DNA from: Wolbachia endosymbiont of Armadillidium arcangelii | Lineage (GTDB): Bacteria > Pseudomonadota > Alphaproteobacteria > Rickettsiales > Anaplasmataceae | DNA: 64,000 nt | Reading direction: 5' to 3' | Assembly (NCBI RefSeq): GCF_040207875.1 | Contig: NZ_CP157942.1 | Coordinates: 496,001 to 560,000 of the forward strand | Part shown: positions 29,184-38,765 of the stretch, piece by piece | How the letters are laid out: each line of letters starts with the position of its first letter | Position numbering within the stretch: the first letter of the stretch is position 1 | Notes under the pieces: model-generated | What the model was told of the DNA's origin: nothing | Databases searched by the model: none | Seen by the model: only the letters and a program-made list of their open reading frames with translations | Translations under genes and position numbers: made by a program

Positions 29184-30587
29184 TTGAAAAATAAGATAAA
29201 AAAGATAGTGATTTCAGGGAAAGAAGTGTGGCCAATCGTCGAGGGCGGCAAAGGCATTGCAATCAGTGATGGAAGATCAGGTGGGGCATTTGCTGCAGCA
29301 GGTGCTGTCGGTACGTTTTCTGGTGCAAATGCTAAACTTATCGATGACAACGGCGAGTTAGTACCACTGATTTATAAAGGTAAAACAAGAAATGAAAAAC
29401 ATAAGGAATTAATTGAGTATAGTATCGAGGCTGGAGTTAGTCAAGCAAAAATAGCGAATGAAATATCAAAAGGCCGTGGAAGAGTACATATGAATGTGCT
29501 TTGGGAAATGGGGGCAGCAGAACAAGTGCTTCATGGCATATTAGAAAAAGCAAAAGGCTTAGTTCATGGTATCACTTGCGGTGCTGGTATGCCTTACAGA
29601 CTCGGAGAAATTGCAGCTAAATATCAAGTTTATTATTACCCTATTATCTCATCGGCACGCGCTTTTAAAGCATTATGGAAGCGTGCTTACCGAAAAATAT
29701 CTTCTTTTTTACTTGGTGGAGTAGTATACGAGGATCCGTGGCTTGCTGGTGGTCACAATGGACTCAGTAATAGTGAAGATCCGGAATTACCACAGGCTCC
29801 ATTTGAAAGAGTTGCAGAGCTTAGATCTTTCATGAATGAGGTCGGTCTTTCTGAAACACCAATTGTTATGGCGGGGGGAGTGTGGCATTTGAAAGATTGG
29901 GAACATTGGTTTGACAATTTACAAATCGGACCAATAGCTTTTCAGTTTGGTACTCGTCCGCTTTTGACGAAAGAAAGCCCGATCTCTACAGAATGGAAAA
30001 AGAAGTTACTTACTTTAGAAGAAGGTGATGTATTTTTAAATAAATTTAGTCCAACAGGGTTCTACTCATCTGCAGTAAGAAATAACTTCATACATGAGCT
30101 ACAGGAACGAAATTCACGTCAAATAAAATTTTCGGAAAGTGCAAGCGAAGAGTTTAATAATGAATTTGCAATGGGTAGCAGAGGTAGAAAGATTTACCTT
30201 ACTGCAAAAGGCAAAGAACTAGCAAATACATGGACTAAAGCAGGTTATACAGAGGCAATGAAAACTCCAGATACAACTGTTATTTTTGTGACACCAAGCA
30301 AATTTTCAGAGATAAGACAAGATCAAATCAATTGCATGGGATGTTTGAGCCATTGTTTGTTTAGCAATTGGAAAGATCACGGTGACCATTCAACAGGACA
30401 AAAACCAGATCCAAGGAGTTTCTGTATACAAAAGACACTGCAAAACATTGTACATGACGGCAATGTTGAAAATGAACTCATGTTTTCTGGACACAATGTG
30501 TACAGATTTAAGCAAGACCCATTTTATGAGAATGGCTACGTACCGACAGTAAAAGAACTGGTGGGAAGGATATTAACTGGGTATTAG
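29184..30587 (+). CDS. nitronate monooxygenase / 2-nitropropane dioxygenase-like flavoprotein
   Basis: This 467-residue FMN TIM-barrel protein resembles the NPD family and the FabD-associated oxidoreductases of polyunsaturated lipid systems. Motifs are HGITCGAGMPYRLGEIA, YYPIISSARAFKALW, the glycine-rich VVYEDPWLAGGHNG, IVMAGGVWHL and FQFGTRPLLT. An unusual C-terminal part has CMGCLSHC, which could be a metal site. TTG at 29184 is used because AGAGGA lies just upstream. The substrate is unknown; annotation as nitronate monooxygenase is from family resemblance only. Confidence 0.8.
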   Translation: MKNKIKKIVISGKEVWPIVEGGKGIAISDGRSGGAFAAAGAVGTFSGANAKLIDDNGELVPLIYKGKTRNEKHKELIEYSIEAGVSQAKIANEISKGRGRVHMNVLWEMGAAEQVLHGILEKAKGLVHGITCGAGMPYRLGEIAAKYQVYYYPIISSARAFKALWKRAYRKISSFLLGGVVYEDPWLAGGHNGLSNSEDPELPQAPFERVAELRSFMNEVGLSETPIVMAGGVWHLKDWEHWFDNLQIGPIAFQFGTRPLLTKESPISTEWKKKLLTLEEGDVFLNKFSPTGFYSSAVRNNFIHELQERNSRQIKFSESASEEFNNEFAMGSRGRKIYLTAKGKELANTWTKAGYTEAMKTPDTTVIFVTPSKFSEIRQDQINCMGCLSHCLFSNWKDHGDHSTGQKPDPRSFCIQKTLQNIVHDGNVENELMFSGHNVYRFKQDPFYENGYVPTVKELVGRILTGY

Positions 30588-30599
30588 GTTATGGTTGAA

Positions 30600-30628
30600 T
30601 TGACAAGTAAACTTTACTTTGTTATAAT
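30600..30628 (+). promoter_or_regulatory. perfect consensus sigma70 promoter
   Basis: TTGACA (30600-30605), exactly 17 bp spacer, TATAAT (30623-30628). A GAGGA ribosome-binding site (30656-30660) and ATG at 30669 follow. Such an exact match is unusual in an AT-rich endosymbiont and predicts strong transcription. Confidence 0.85.
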
Positions 30629-30668
30629 GAGTATTTATTAATTTAATCTTAATTTGAGGAAAATATCT

Positions 30669-31535
30669 ATGCGTGATAGTGCTTTAGAAAGGTATGCTCT
30701 TGCCTATATAAAAAAAATCTGACAGTAACGATAATGTTAAAGAGTTTTTACAGCATACACTGAATTCGACTTGGAATGAGCAAGAGTTCGACAGAATGTA
30801 TGGAGAGTTTACACATAGCATTCCAACTCGTAGGCACAGTACAGAACGTGATAATGGAAGTAGTAGGCACAACCTACGGGACCTCAGGTTACACACGTAC
30901 ATGTACACAATAATAGAGGTTTAGATTTTTGGGATTATTTTCTACTGCGTAGCCTATTTAGTGGTAATGGTCATACTACAATTATAAATAACCTTGGTTC
31001 TGGTAGTAGTAACCAGCTAAGCAGAGAAGATAAGAAAAAAGACGCAGAAGACAACAGGAAATTATTAGCTTTAGGGATAGTAGCTGTAGTTGCGTGTGTT
31101 GCTTTCCATGCTTTAATGTGTGTTTGGTACAACAGCAGCGAAAAAACGGCTAGAAAATCAGAAAAGGTAGATTACCTGGATAATAAACTTAAAATGTTCA
31201 GAAATATAGAATTTGCAGTTGGTGCAATTTCTTTAGCAGCTTTGGTAGGTTGCGCTATTAACCCAGTCTTACCAGTTTGGGGTTTAGTCATTCTTGGTAT
31301 TAATTCTCTTGTATGTTTTGCTGGTAGTTTGGCTTTTCATATGAAGCATGAGAAAGAGTCAGAAAATATTGAGAGAGCTAAAGAAGCGGTAGATAATTAT
31401 CATAGAGATCCTTCGTATCGTGAACCACCACCTGCTTACTCTCCAAGTGCTCCTTCTTATGATGGCACACCTGGGTATGCATTTGGTGATCCTAATGCGA
31501 CACAACAGTTTGGAGGTTGTGCTGCTAAAGCATAA
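30669..31535 (+). pseudogene. membrane protein with PPxY and PSAP motifs, two compensating frameshifts
   Basis: From the ATG at 30669 the frame reads MRDSALERYALAYIKK and leaves frame at a run of eight A (30710-30717). The next 60 codons (SDSNDNVKEFLQHTLNSTWN onward) are in another frame. The original frame returns near 30890-30908 (NNRGLDFWDYFLLRSLFSG) and runs to 31535. The full protein would be about 288 residues. It has a membrane segment at LLALGIVAVVACVAFHALM and a hydrophobic hairpin (FAVGAISLAALVGCAI and WGLVILGINSLVCFAG). A proline-rich tail EPPPAYSPSAPSY carries both PPAY and PSAP. The last 139 codons are open from 31116. The family is not recognised. Confidence 0.6.
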
Positions 31536-31550
31536 GTTACTAATCGAGAA

Positions 31551-31575
31551 TACCGCTGCAACGCGCAGCGGTATA
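31551..31575. terminator. 10-bp perfect hairpin
   Basis: ATACCGCTGC (31551-31560) and GCAGCGGTAT (31566-31575) enclose the loop AACGC, directly after the preceding gene. It is GC-rich against an AT-rich background and lacks a T-tract. It resembles the ACCGCCGCG hairpin near 56.35 kb. Confidence 0.5.
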
Positions 31576-31651
31576 ATGGATTTTCAGATCGTTTGTGTTA
31601 TATTGATTTTTATTACTAGTGCAGATATGATTAAGTTTTAAGCACTATGAA

Positions 31652-33181
31652 ATGAAGCAATTTGAGAGCTTTTATATCACTACGCCAATATATTACGTAA
31701 ACGACAAGCCACACATCGGCCACGCATATACTTCCCTTATCTGTGATGTTGCAGCTAGATTTATAAAACTAGCTGGAAAGAACATCAAATTTACTACTGG
31801 TACAGATGAACATGGACAAAAAATTGAAAAAGCAGCTAAAGCAAAGGGAATAGAGCCAAAAGAATTTACAGATGAAATAAGTGTTACGTTCAAAAAATTA
31901 GCTGAGCTAATGAACTTTGATTGTGATGATTTTATTCGCACCACAGAAGAACGTCATGAACAAGCAGTTATAGTTCTATGGAATAGGCTTGAAGAGAGAG
32001 GACAAATATATCTAGATTCTTACTCAGGTTGGTATTCAGTTCGTGACGAAGCTTTTTATCAGGAGTCAGAGTTGATAGATGGCAGAGCACCAACAGGCGC
32101 TGAAGTTCAGTGGATAAAAGAAGAGAGCTATTTTTTTCGCTTGTCAAATTGGCAGAACAAACTGCTAGAGTTATATGAAAATCAGCTGAATTTCATCTTT
32201 CCTGAGAGCAGAAAAAATGAAGTGTTATCGTTTGTAAAGTCAGGACTGACTGACCTTTCGATTTCTCGTACTAGTTTTGACTGGGGAATAAAAGTACCAG
32301 GAAATGACAAACACGTAATCTACGTTTGGATAGATGCGCTCACTAACTATCTCACGTCAATAGGCTTTCCTAATATAGAAGATGAGGAATATAAGAAGTT
32401 TTGGACAAACTCCTTCAACGTTCATGTGATCGGTAAAGACATATTGCGTTTTCACGCTGTATACTGGCCAGCTATTCTTCTTGCAGCAGATTTACCACTG
32501 CCAAAACAAATTGCAGTTCATGGTTGGTGGCTAAATGAAGGAGAAAAAATATCCAAGTCTCTTGGTAACGTTATCAACCCAATCGGTCTTGCAGAAGAGT
32601 TTGGCGTTGATCAACTACGCTATTTTCTTCTTCGAGAAGCAAGTTTCGGTCAAGATGGTAATTTCAGTAAGAAAAACATGATCAGCCGAATAAATTCAGA
32701 ATTGGCAAACAATATAGGTAATTTAGTGCAAAGAACAATTTCATTCCTGCACAAGCAATGCTCGGGAGTTGTACCAACAATTGATCGAAATTTGCTTAAA
32801 GATGATGAGAGTTTGCCAAATTGCAAAGCTACACTTGATCAAGTAATGAATCATCTCTCAAAGTATGAGTTTAATCATATTATATTTTTAATTATCAATA
32901 TCTCCTCTGAGGCTAATACTTATATAGATAAAAGTGCACCTTGGACACTCAGTAAAACCGATAGAGAGCGTATGAATTTAGTGATTTATAAATTACTCGA
33001 ATATATCAGAATAATTGGCATTTTATTGAAGCCAATCGTTCCAAAATCAGCAGAAATGATACTCGATCAGTTGCAAATTCCAAAAGAACAACGTGATTTA
33101 AAATCTCTGTGCAACGCATGCGTAGGTTTAGACATTACACTACCCAAACCTACACCGATTTTTTTAAGGGTTGATACTTAA
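31652..33181 (+). CDS. metG: methionyl-tRNA synthetase
   Basis: This 509-residue class I synthetase starts FYITTPIYYVNDKPHIGHAY with the HIGH motif at 18-22. The KMSKS counterpart is EKISKSLGN at about 298-306. It has WIDALTNYLT, and the anticodon-binding helical domain occupies the C-terminal third. It lacks the C-terminal tRNA-binding extension of some MetG proteins and the four-cysteine zinc knuckle is not evident. Its stop overlaps the end of a decayed gene on the other strand. Confidence 0.96.
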   Translation: MKQFESFYITTPIYYVNDKPHIGHAYTSLICDVAARFIKLAGKNIKFTTGTDEHGQKIEKAAKAKGIEPKEFTDEISVTFKKLAELMNFDCDDFIRTTEERHEQAVIVLWNRLEERGQIYLDSYSGWYSVRDEAFYQESELIDGRAPTGAEVQWIKEESYFFRLSNWQNKLLELYENQLNFIFPESRKNEVLSFVKSGLTDLSISRTSFDWGIKVPGNDKHVIYVWIDALTNYLTSIGFPNIEDEEYKKFWTNSFNVHVIGKDILRFHAVYWPAILLAADLPLPKQIAVHGWWLNEGEKISKSLGNVINPIGLAEEFGVDQLRYFLLREASFGQDGNFSKKNMISRINSELANNIGNLVQRTISFLHKQCSGVVPTIDRNLLKDDESLPNCKATLDQVMNHLSKYEFNHIIFLIINISSEANTYIDKSAPWTLSKTDRERMNLVIYKLLEYIRIIGILLKPIVPKSAEMILDQLQIPKEQRDLKSLCNACVGLDITLPKPTPIFLRVDT

Positions 33182-33518
33182 AAAACCCTTAGTAAACCAG
33201 GCTGAACTAGTGTTGCTTTAGTTAGCTTGCTTAACTCAATAGAATCAACCTCAGTAGAAATAGCTCTATTTTTACATTTTATCTCTTCTGCTTGACTAGC
33301 TAATTGGACACATCTTTCTGAACTTTTTTCTCAGATAATGGTTATGCTATTGATTTTTAGCTTGGTCTTACTCAACTAAAGTTAAGTTATTAGAAATTAC
33401 CTGATTTGTTTGAGCATTAGCAATTTGAGTATCTTGTTGTCTGCATTGAGTATAATACATAACAGCAGCAGCTCCAACGGCAAGCAGCTCCGGCAATTGA
33501 AGCGATTTGATTAAAGCC
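33178..33518 (-). pseudogene. decayed membrane protein fragment
   Basis: Minus-strand pieces read ELLAVGAAAVMYYTQCRQQD and QIANAQTNQVISNN. After frame breaks they continue SERCVQLASQAEEIKC and SKLTKATLVQPGLLRVF, ending at 33178 against metG. It looks like one hydrophobic segment followed by a hydrophilic tail. The 5' part is removed by the IS3 insertion. The family is not recognised. Confidence 0.45.
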
Positions 33519-34497
33519 TGACCTTACCCAGAAAAAGTAGAGAGGAAGTAAAGAAGTTTTTGCTATGAAAATAAAAAGTTCAGGAATGCAATGTAGAATG
33601 TCTACGCTGTTTATTATAAAAAATTTCTATATATTCAAATATTGCGGTGTTGTGCAGAGTATTGTGAAGTATCAATGAGTATGAGTGAACTAAAAAAGCT
33701 CTCTGAAACAGCATTATCATAACAACAACCTTTGTCTAGAAATAATACTTTTTGTACTCAGTAAAAATTGATAATTTTTAGAGGTGTATTGTGATCCTTG
33801 ATCGCTATAAGCAGATTTGCGCAATAGCCATATCTATGCCTATCAACTAAATCTATTATTGCCAACCATCCTTGATTGGTTTTTATGTACGTAAACCCAT
33901 ATCTTGTTTAGTTGATCAGTGGTGAAATTCTGATTCAATATGTTATTTGTAGTTTTAAACCTTCATCTAAGCTTAGCTTGAATGCCATTTTTCTGCATAA
34001 CATTGTTTTGATTTTACCTAAAGCCTTTAATTCAGTTTAGGAGCTCCGCACCTGCATTGTGATGCTTTTCTTTGTATGAGCTCTTCTCTTATTGTTTTTT
34101 TCTGAGTAATCCATCTATACAAGCAGATACGTTCAAAAACCTTCATAATTCCCGTGTTTTATAGCAGTTTTCATGTTCTTTTATAAAAACTCTTTTTGGT
34201 TTGCAAAATATCCCAGGGCTTTTTTTAAAATGTCTCTTTCTCTCGTTGCCAGCTCTTTCTTTAAATCAAACTTTTCTTTGTCACAAGTTCCTTTTCCTGG
34301 GTTCCAGACATTGTATGTTTTTACCCACCTGCTTAGCCGCTAATACCCAAATCTCTTCCTATTTTTGCTGATGATTGACCTGTTTCTTTTTCCAGTCTTC
34401 ATTTTTGCATTCTGCTGTATGTTCTCTTCTTTTTGTCATATCACACCTCTTTGAAAAAACTTCTTAACTTCCTCTCTACTTTTTCTGGGTAAGGTCA
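33519..34497 (-). mobile_element. IS3-family element, decayed
   Basis: The 979-bp element has perfect 30-bp terminal inverted repeats (33519-33548 and 34468-34497) that begin TGACCTTACCCAG. On the minus strand orfA starts at 34439 (MTKRREHTAE) and breaks soon after. Later pieces such as WVLAAKQVGKNIQC and KFDLKKELATRERDILKKA fit IS3 OrfA. The 3' part has EIFYNKQRRHSTLH of an OrfB integrase. Many stops and shifts make it inactive. A related fragment lies at 52.0-52.36 kb. Confidence 0.85.
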
Positions 34498-34859
34498 CTT
34501 CCTCCAGTCCTTGCCTTTATTGACTTGTTCCAGAGCACCTTTTAGGAATACAAAGGATCTCCCAAGTTCACTTAGAATCCATTTCAACACATGACACGGC
34601 CTCAGATCCCGATAGAGTGAGTGATAACTTGCCTTGTTGTTACCCTTCATGCTGTCTTCCATCTCATGGAAAATGTCAACCTCTATGTCATAACAAATTT
34701 CGGGACTCAACACCTTCACTTTCGTTGTACCCTGCAATTGTCCATTCCATTAGCTTTGATACGCTCGTTACCTTACGCACCATAATGGTCTGTTCTAGGC
34801 TATTGGCTAGACTTTGCCTAGGTTGACCAACTGTATTCTAAACGCTTTTCTTGGCGCAC
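34498..34859 (-). mobile_element. group II intron 5' fragment (domain I and following)
   Basis: On the minus strand it starts GTGCGCCAAGAAAAGCG at 34859, a canonical group II 5' end. It runs through intron-like segments (GGTAACGAGCG, CAACGAAAGTGAAGG, GATCTGAGGCCGTGTCATG) and stops exactly at the IS3 terminal repeat. No RT ORF and no domain V or VI remain on the far side. An open frame through it (80 codons) is a by-product of the RNA sequence. Different from the intron at 2.2-4.5 kb. Confidence 0.75.
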
Positions 34860-34965
34860 CCATACTTACCTCACATAACCTATTATAATAATAGCATTTT
34901 CCAAATTGGAAGTCAAGAATTTCAGATAACAATAAACTACACATCTACAGAAGTGTCTCTGAATC

Positions 34966-35760
34966 TTAAGACACTATGCTTTTTATTACACTCCCATAAA
35001 TTATTGATATACTTAGTAGTTTTCGCTTTAATAACTGCTTGTTAATGGCAGAATGTATACGATTAACTATTTTAGATGTGTTCTTTGCATCACAGTTAAT
35101 CAAAATAAAAAGCACCTTATTCTCATCAATACATCCTAGAAAATCATCACTACGGCAATTTTGATAGAAATGTTCTATGACAATTTTTAGTGCATCATTT
35201 GCCTCGTTACAGCTACTATTTAAGCCTATTATTCCTATAACTGCAGTAATTTGGTATTGAAAAGCAAAACTCAATAGAACATACAACTCCAAAATAGTGG
35301 ACTCATTGTTTGGTATATCAAACAAGTTGTGTTTTTCATATTTTTTACCCATCAGATATTTATCCCTAAATATTCTTAACTTATGAAGCAGGCTAATGTC
35401 ACGTATCAATAGCTCATAATTAATCTTGCTATTAGTAAATTGCGTTGTGCAAAAAACTTTTACCTTTGTTTTTATATCTTCTCCTTTAGCGTCAATTAAG
35501 GAAAAACCTATCACTTTTGGCAATATATCCGGCAAATCGCGTCCATCTTCAGTATACTCTAAATAGCTTTTCACATCATCGGCTGCTCTTGTACTCAAAA
35601 TATTGATTAACGGCTTATTAAGTAAATTGTCTTCTTCATATTTTAATAAATCCCTTGCGGCTTGATTGAGTCCCGAGATTAACACGTTTTTTTTCTTATT
35701 ATCCTGACAAACAGATATCACAGCATCATCTTTCCTTCTTGCAGTTATAAAATCTTCCAT
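34966..35760 (-). CDS. PAS-domain protein with degenerate GGDEF-like C-terminus
   Basis: This 264-residue soluble protein has a PAS-like sensor fold in residues about 5-125 (NQAARDLLKYEEDNLLNKPL, typical PAS wording). A linker follows, and a C-terminal domain whose order resembles GGDEF cyclases. The place of the GGDEF motif reads DFLGCIDENKVLFILI, so the catalytic residues are gone. It might sense a ligand and bind a partner. It could relate to PleD at 42.9 kb; that is inference. No signal peptide. Confidence 0.65.
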   Translation of the reverse strand: MEDFITARRKDDAVISVCQDNKKKNVLISGLNQAARDLLKYEEDNLLNKPLINILSTRAADDVKSYLEYTEDGRDLPDILPKVIGFSLIDAKGEDIKTKVKVFCTTQFTNSKINYELLIRDISLLHKLRIFRDKYLMGKKYEKHNLFDIPNNESTILELYVLLSFAFQYQITAVIGIIGLNSSCNEANDALKIVIEHFYQNCRSDDFLGCIDENKVLFILINCDAKNTSKIVNRIHSAINKQLLKRKLLSISIIYGSVIKSIVS

Positions 35761-35871
35761 GCCTTCATTCTATACAACGTGTGTATAAGTATAATAAGAT
35801 TGTATTAAAATTCATTTACCCATTAATATACTTAATTAGGTATGGATAAACATTATATAACCAGCCACTTC

Positions 35872-36051
35872 TTAGTAATGAGGTATTGCTTTTCTTGGTA
35901 AAGTTAAAATTAAAGTTGGATCTTCGGAACGTTTGATAACTAACTTGACCGGAGAATCTTTAAACCCTTTTGGCAGATTCTTTAACATTTCGTCTGCAAG
36001 AAGCTTTTCCTTAGTGTGTAAATAAAGATTTTCTGAATCTAATTGCCGCAA
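35872..36051 (-). CDS. small hypothetical ORF
   Basis: This 59-residue frame reads RQLDSENLYLHTKEKLLADE and ends LILTLPRKAIPHY. It has no ATG; a TTG at 36051 would start it. The composition looks protein-like and the frame is free of stops further upstream. It may be a fragment of a larger lost gene between the PAS protein and secA. Confidence 0.35.
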   Translation of the reverse strand: MRQLDSENLYLHTKEKLLADEMLKNLPKGFKDSPVKLVIKRSEDPTLILTLPRKAIPHY

Positions 36052-36101
36052 GCTACGTTTAGTAATATAATCTCATATTAAATAAGACTTTACCCAAGTT
36101 T

Positions 36102-38765
36102 ATGCCAGACTCTATGTTAGTTTTAACAACTATTCTTATATTCTTCATTTTTACATTGTCGCTTCTTTTTATAAAAAGGATATTTGGATCAACGAACAAG
36201 AAGATAATAAAGTCCTTCAGAAAAATTGTTCAGCAGATTAATGTGCTAGAGCCAGAAATGCAGAGCTTATCTGATAAGGAGCTTGCTGGTAAAACCGCGG
36301 AATTTAAAAGAGAATTGAAAAATGGAAAAACACTAAATGACCTTCTAATACCTGCATTTGCGGTTGTACGCGAAGCATCGCGAAGATTTCTTGGTATGAG
36401 GCACTTTGATGTTCAGCTAATTGGTGGAATGGTCCTTCATAATGGCATGATATCAGAAATGAAAACAGGAGAGGGAAAGACACTTGTTGCAACTTTAGCA
36501 GCATATCTAAATTCCTTAGAAGGGAAAGGCGTGCACGTTGTAACTGTTAACGACTACCTTGTAAAACGAGACACAGAATGGATGAGCAAATTATATAATT
36601 CTCTTGGGGTTTCTGTTGCGTTTATTACGAATAACTTGACAGATGAAGAGAGAAAAGAGGCTTACAGTGCAGATATCGTGTATTCCACAAATAACGAGCT
36701 TGCCTTTGATTACTTGCGGGACAATATGAAATTCTCTCAAGAAGACATGGTTCAGAGAGGCTTTCACTACGGAATAGTTGATGAAGTGGACTCAATACTC
36801 ATTGATGAAGCTCGCACTCCGCTTATTATTTCTGGCCCAGTTGAGGAAAACAATCAGATATATAAGCATATCAATAAAATAGTGACCAAATTAGTTGACT
36901 CTGATTATGAAGTAGATGAAAAAGGTAGGACGGTGTTCTTGACTGAAGATGGTATTTCACGAGTGGAAGAACTACTGAAGTCATATAATCTCATTCCTGA
37001 AAATTCTTCGCTTTATGATACCAACAATATGATAATGACTCACTACATAGACCAAGCATTGCGTGCACATAAGCTGTTCACTGCTGACAAAGATTATATA
37101 GCAAAGGATGGCAAGGTAGTGATTATTGATGAGTTTACTGGGCGTATGATGGAGGGCAGGAGATATTCCGATGGTCTTCATCAGGCACTTGAAGCGAAGG
37201 AGAATCTTGAAATTCAGTATGAAAACCAAACTTTAGCATCGGTCACATTTCAGAATTACTTTCGTATGTACAATAAACTTTCCGGAATGACGGGAACAGC
37301 AGCAACAGAGGCAGAAGAGTTTCGTGATATATACAGATTAAATGTAGTAAAAATTCCAACCAATGTACCTGTAAAAAGAGTTGATATTGATGATGAAATT
37401 TATGGCACAGAAAAAGAAAAATTTAATGCTGTGTTGAAGTTCATAGAAGAATGCCATATACGCCTTCAACCGGTCCTTGTTGGCACAGTAAGTATTGAAA
37501 ACTCTGAGAAACTTTCTACACTTTTGCAAAGCCATTCTCTTAAGCATTCAGTATTGAATGCTCGTTATCATGAACAAGAAGCATACATAATAGCGCAAGC
37601 TGGAGTACCAGGAAGCATTACTATAGCAACTAACATGGCAGGACGTGGAACTGATATTCAGCTTGGTGGGAATGCTGAAATGATTGTAAAGGTAGAGCTC
37701 GAGAAAATAAAAAATGCTGATGAAAGAGAGAAAAAATATCAAGAAATAGTTGAAAAAGTAAAAAAAGATAAGGAAATTGCTATAAAAGCTGGTGGCTTAT
37801 GTGTTATTGGAACCGAGAGGCATGAAAGCAGAAGAATAGATGATCAACTGCGTGGCCGTTCTGGCCGTCAGGGGGATCCTGGGCTTTCTAAGTTCTTTTT
37901 ATCACTTGAAGATGATTTAATGAGGATATTTGGATCTGATAGAATGAGGAGTTTTTTACAAAGAGTGGGACTAAAGAACAACGAGGCTATTCATCATCCA
38001 TGGATTAATAAAGCACTTGAGAAGGCACAGAAGAAAGTTGAAGCTAGAAATTATGATGTGCGGAAGTCTTTGTTAAAGTTTGATGATGTAATCAACAATC
38101 AACGTAAGGTTATTTTTAAGCAGAGAAATAATATTTTAAATAATGAAATCAACGACTTAGTTGAAGTATATAGTGAAGTAAATGAGGATGTAATAGAAGG
38201 TATAGTACAAAGTGGTTATTACGAGGATTATGTTGAAGATATTGCCAAAGAATTCGATAGAAGGTATGGGGTAACGCTTAACAAGGAAGCTCTAGAAGAG
38301 TTTTTGAATAAACAAGAAGCCTTAGATTATGTAAATGATAAGATACAAGAATTTTTTACTGAGAAAGAAAAATATTTCAATAGTCAACAAACTACAGATT
38401 TGTGGAATACGATAGTGAAACAAGTGATGATCATGACACTTGATCATTTATGGAGGGAACACCTTTCGGTTTTAGAGAGCCTAAGACAAAGCATAAATTT
38501 GCGTGCCATGGGGCAAAAAGACCCACTGAATGAATTTAAACGTGAAGCTTTTTTGATGTTTGAGTCGATGCTTGAAAAATGGAAGGAACTTACCATTCAC
38601 CGCCTAGCACACTTTAAGTTGGCAGACAACCAAGAAATAGGCAACAGGTTACACCCTGCTAAAAATATCAGACTTCCCAAAGTCTCAAGAAACGACAAGT
38701 GCCCTTGTAACTCCGGGAAGAAATACAAACACTGCCATGGCGCGGTTACTACTGTATTGAATTAG
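36102..38765 (+). CDS. secA: preprotein translocase ATPase
   Basis: This 887-residue motor drives protein export through SecYEG. Walker A is [13 protein letters not shown] (120-132). [14 protein letters not shown] is the DEAD-box region, and [10 protein letters not shown] and [18 protein letters not shown] belong to the second motor domain. The C-terminal zinc/SecB-binding tail is [14 protein letters not shown]. The ATG at 36102 gives an N-terminal hydrophobic stretch ([16 protein letters not shown]) unlike other SecA proteins. A TTG at 36156 would give [16 protein letters not shown], which fits the family's usual N-terminus better. Neither start has a good ribosome-binding site. Confidence 0.95.
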   Translation: MPDSMLVLTTILIFFIFTLSLLFIKRIFGSTNKKIIKSFRKIVQQINVLEPEMQSLSDKELAGKTAEFKRELKNGKTLNDLLIPAFAVVREASRRFLGMRHFDVQLIGGMVLHNGMISEMKTGEGKTLVATLAAYLNSLEGKGVHVVTVNDYLVKRDTEWMSKLYNSLGVSVAFITNNLTDEERKEAYSADIVYSTNNELAFDYLRDNMKFSQEDMVQRGFHYGIVDEVDSILIDEARTPLIISGPVEENNQIYKHINKIVTKLVDSDYEVDEKGRTVFLTEDGISRVEELLKSYNLIPENSSLYDTNNMIMTHYIDQALRAHKLFTADKDYIAKDGKVVIIDEFTGRMMEGRRYSDGLHQALEAKENLEIQYENQTLASVTFQNYFRMYNKLSGMTGTAATEAEEFRDIYRLNVVKIPTNVPVKRVDIDDEIYGTEKEKFNAVLKFIEECHIRLQPVLVGTVSIENSEKLSTLLQSHSLKHSVLNARYHEQEAYIIAQAGVPGSITIATNMAGRGTDIQLGGNAEMIVKVELEKIKNADEREKKYQEIVEKVKKDKEIAIKAGGLCVIGTERHESRRIDDQLRGRSGRQGDPGLSKFFLSLEDDLMRIFGSDRMRSFLQRVGLKNNEAIHHPWINKALEKAQKKVEARNYDVRKSLLKFDDVINNQRKVIFKQRNNILNNEINDLVEVYSEVNEDVIEGIVQSGYYEDYVEDIAKEFDRRYGVTLNKEALEEFLNKQEALDYVNDKIQEFFTEKEKYFNSQQTTDLWNTIVKQVMIMTLDHLWREHLSVLESLRQSINLRAMGQKDPLNEFKREAFLMFESMLEKWKELTIHRLAHFKLADNQEIGNRLHPAKNIRLPKVSRNDKCPCNSGKKYKHCHGAVTTVLN

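Noticed and set aside
34495..34737. 80-residue minus-strand ORF as a hypothetical protein
   Set aside because: It lies in group II intron 5' sequence, where open frames arise from the structured RNA, and it ends at the IS3 boundary.
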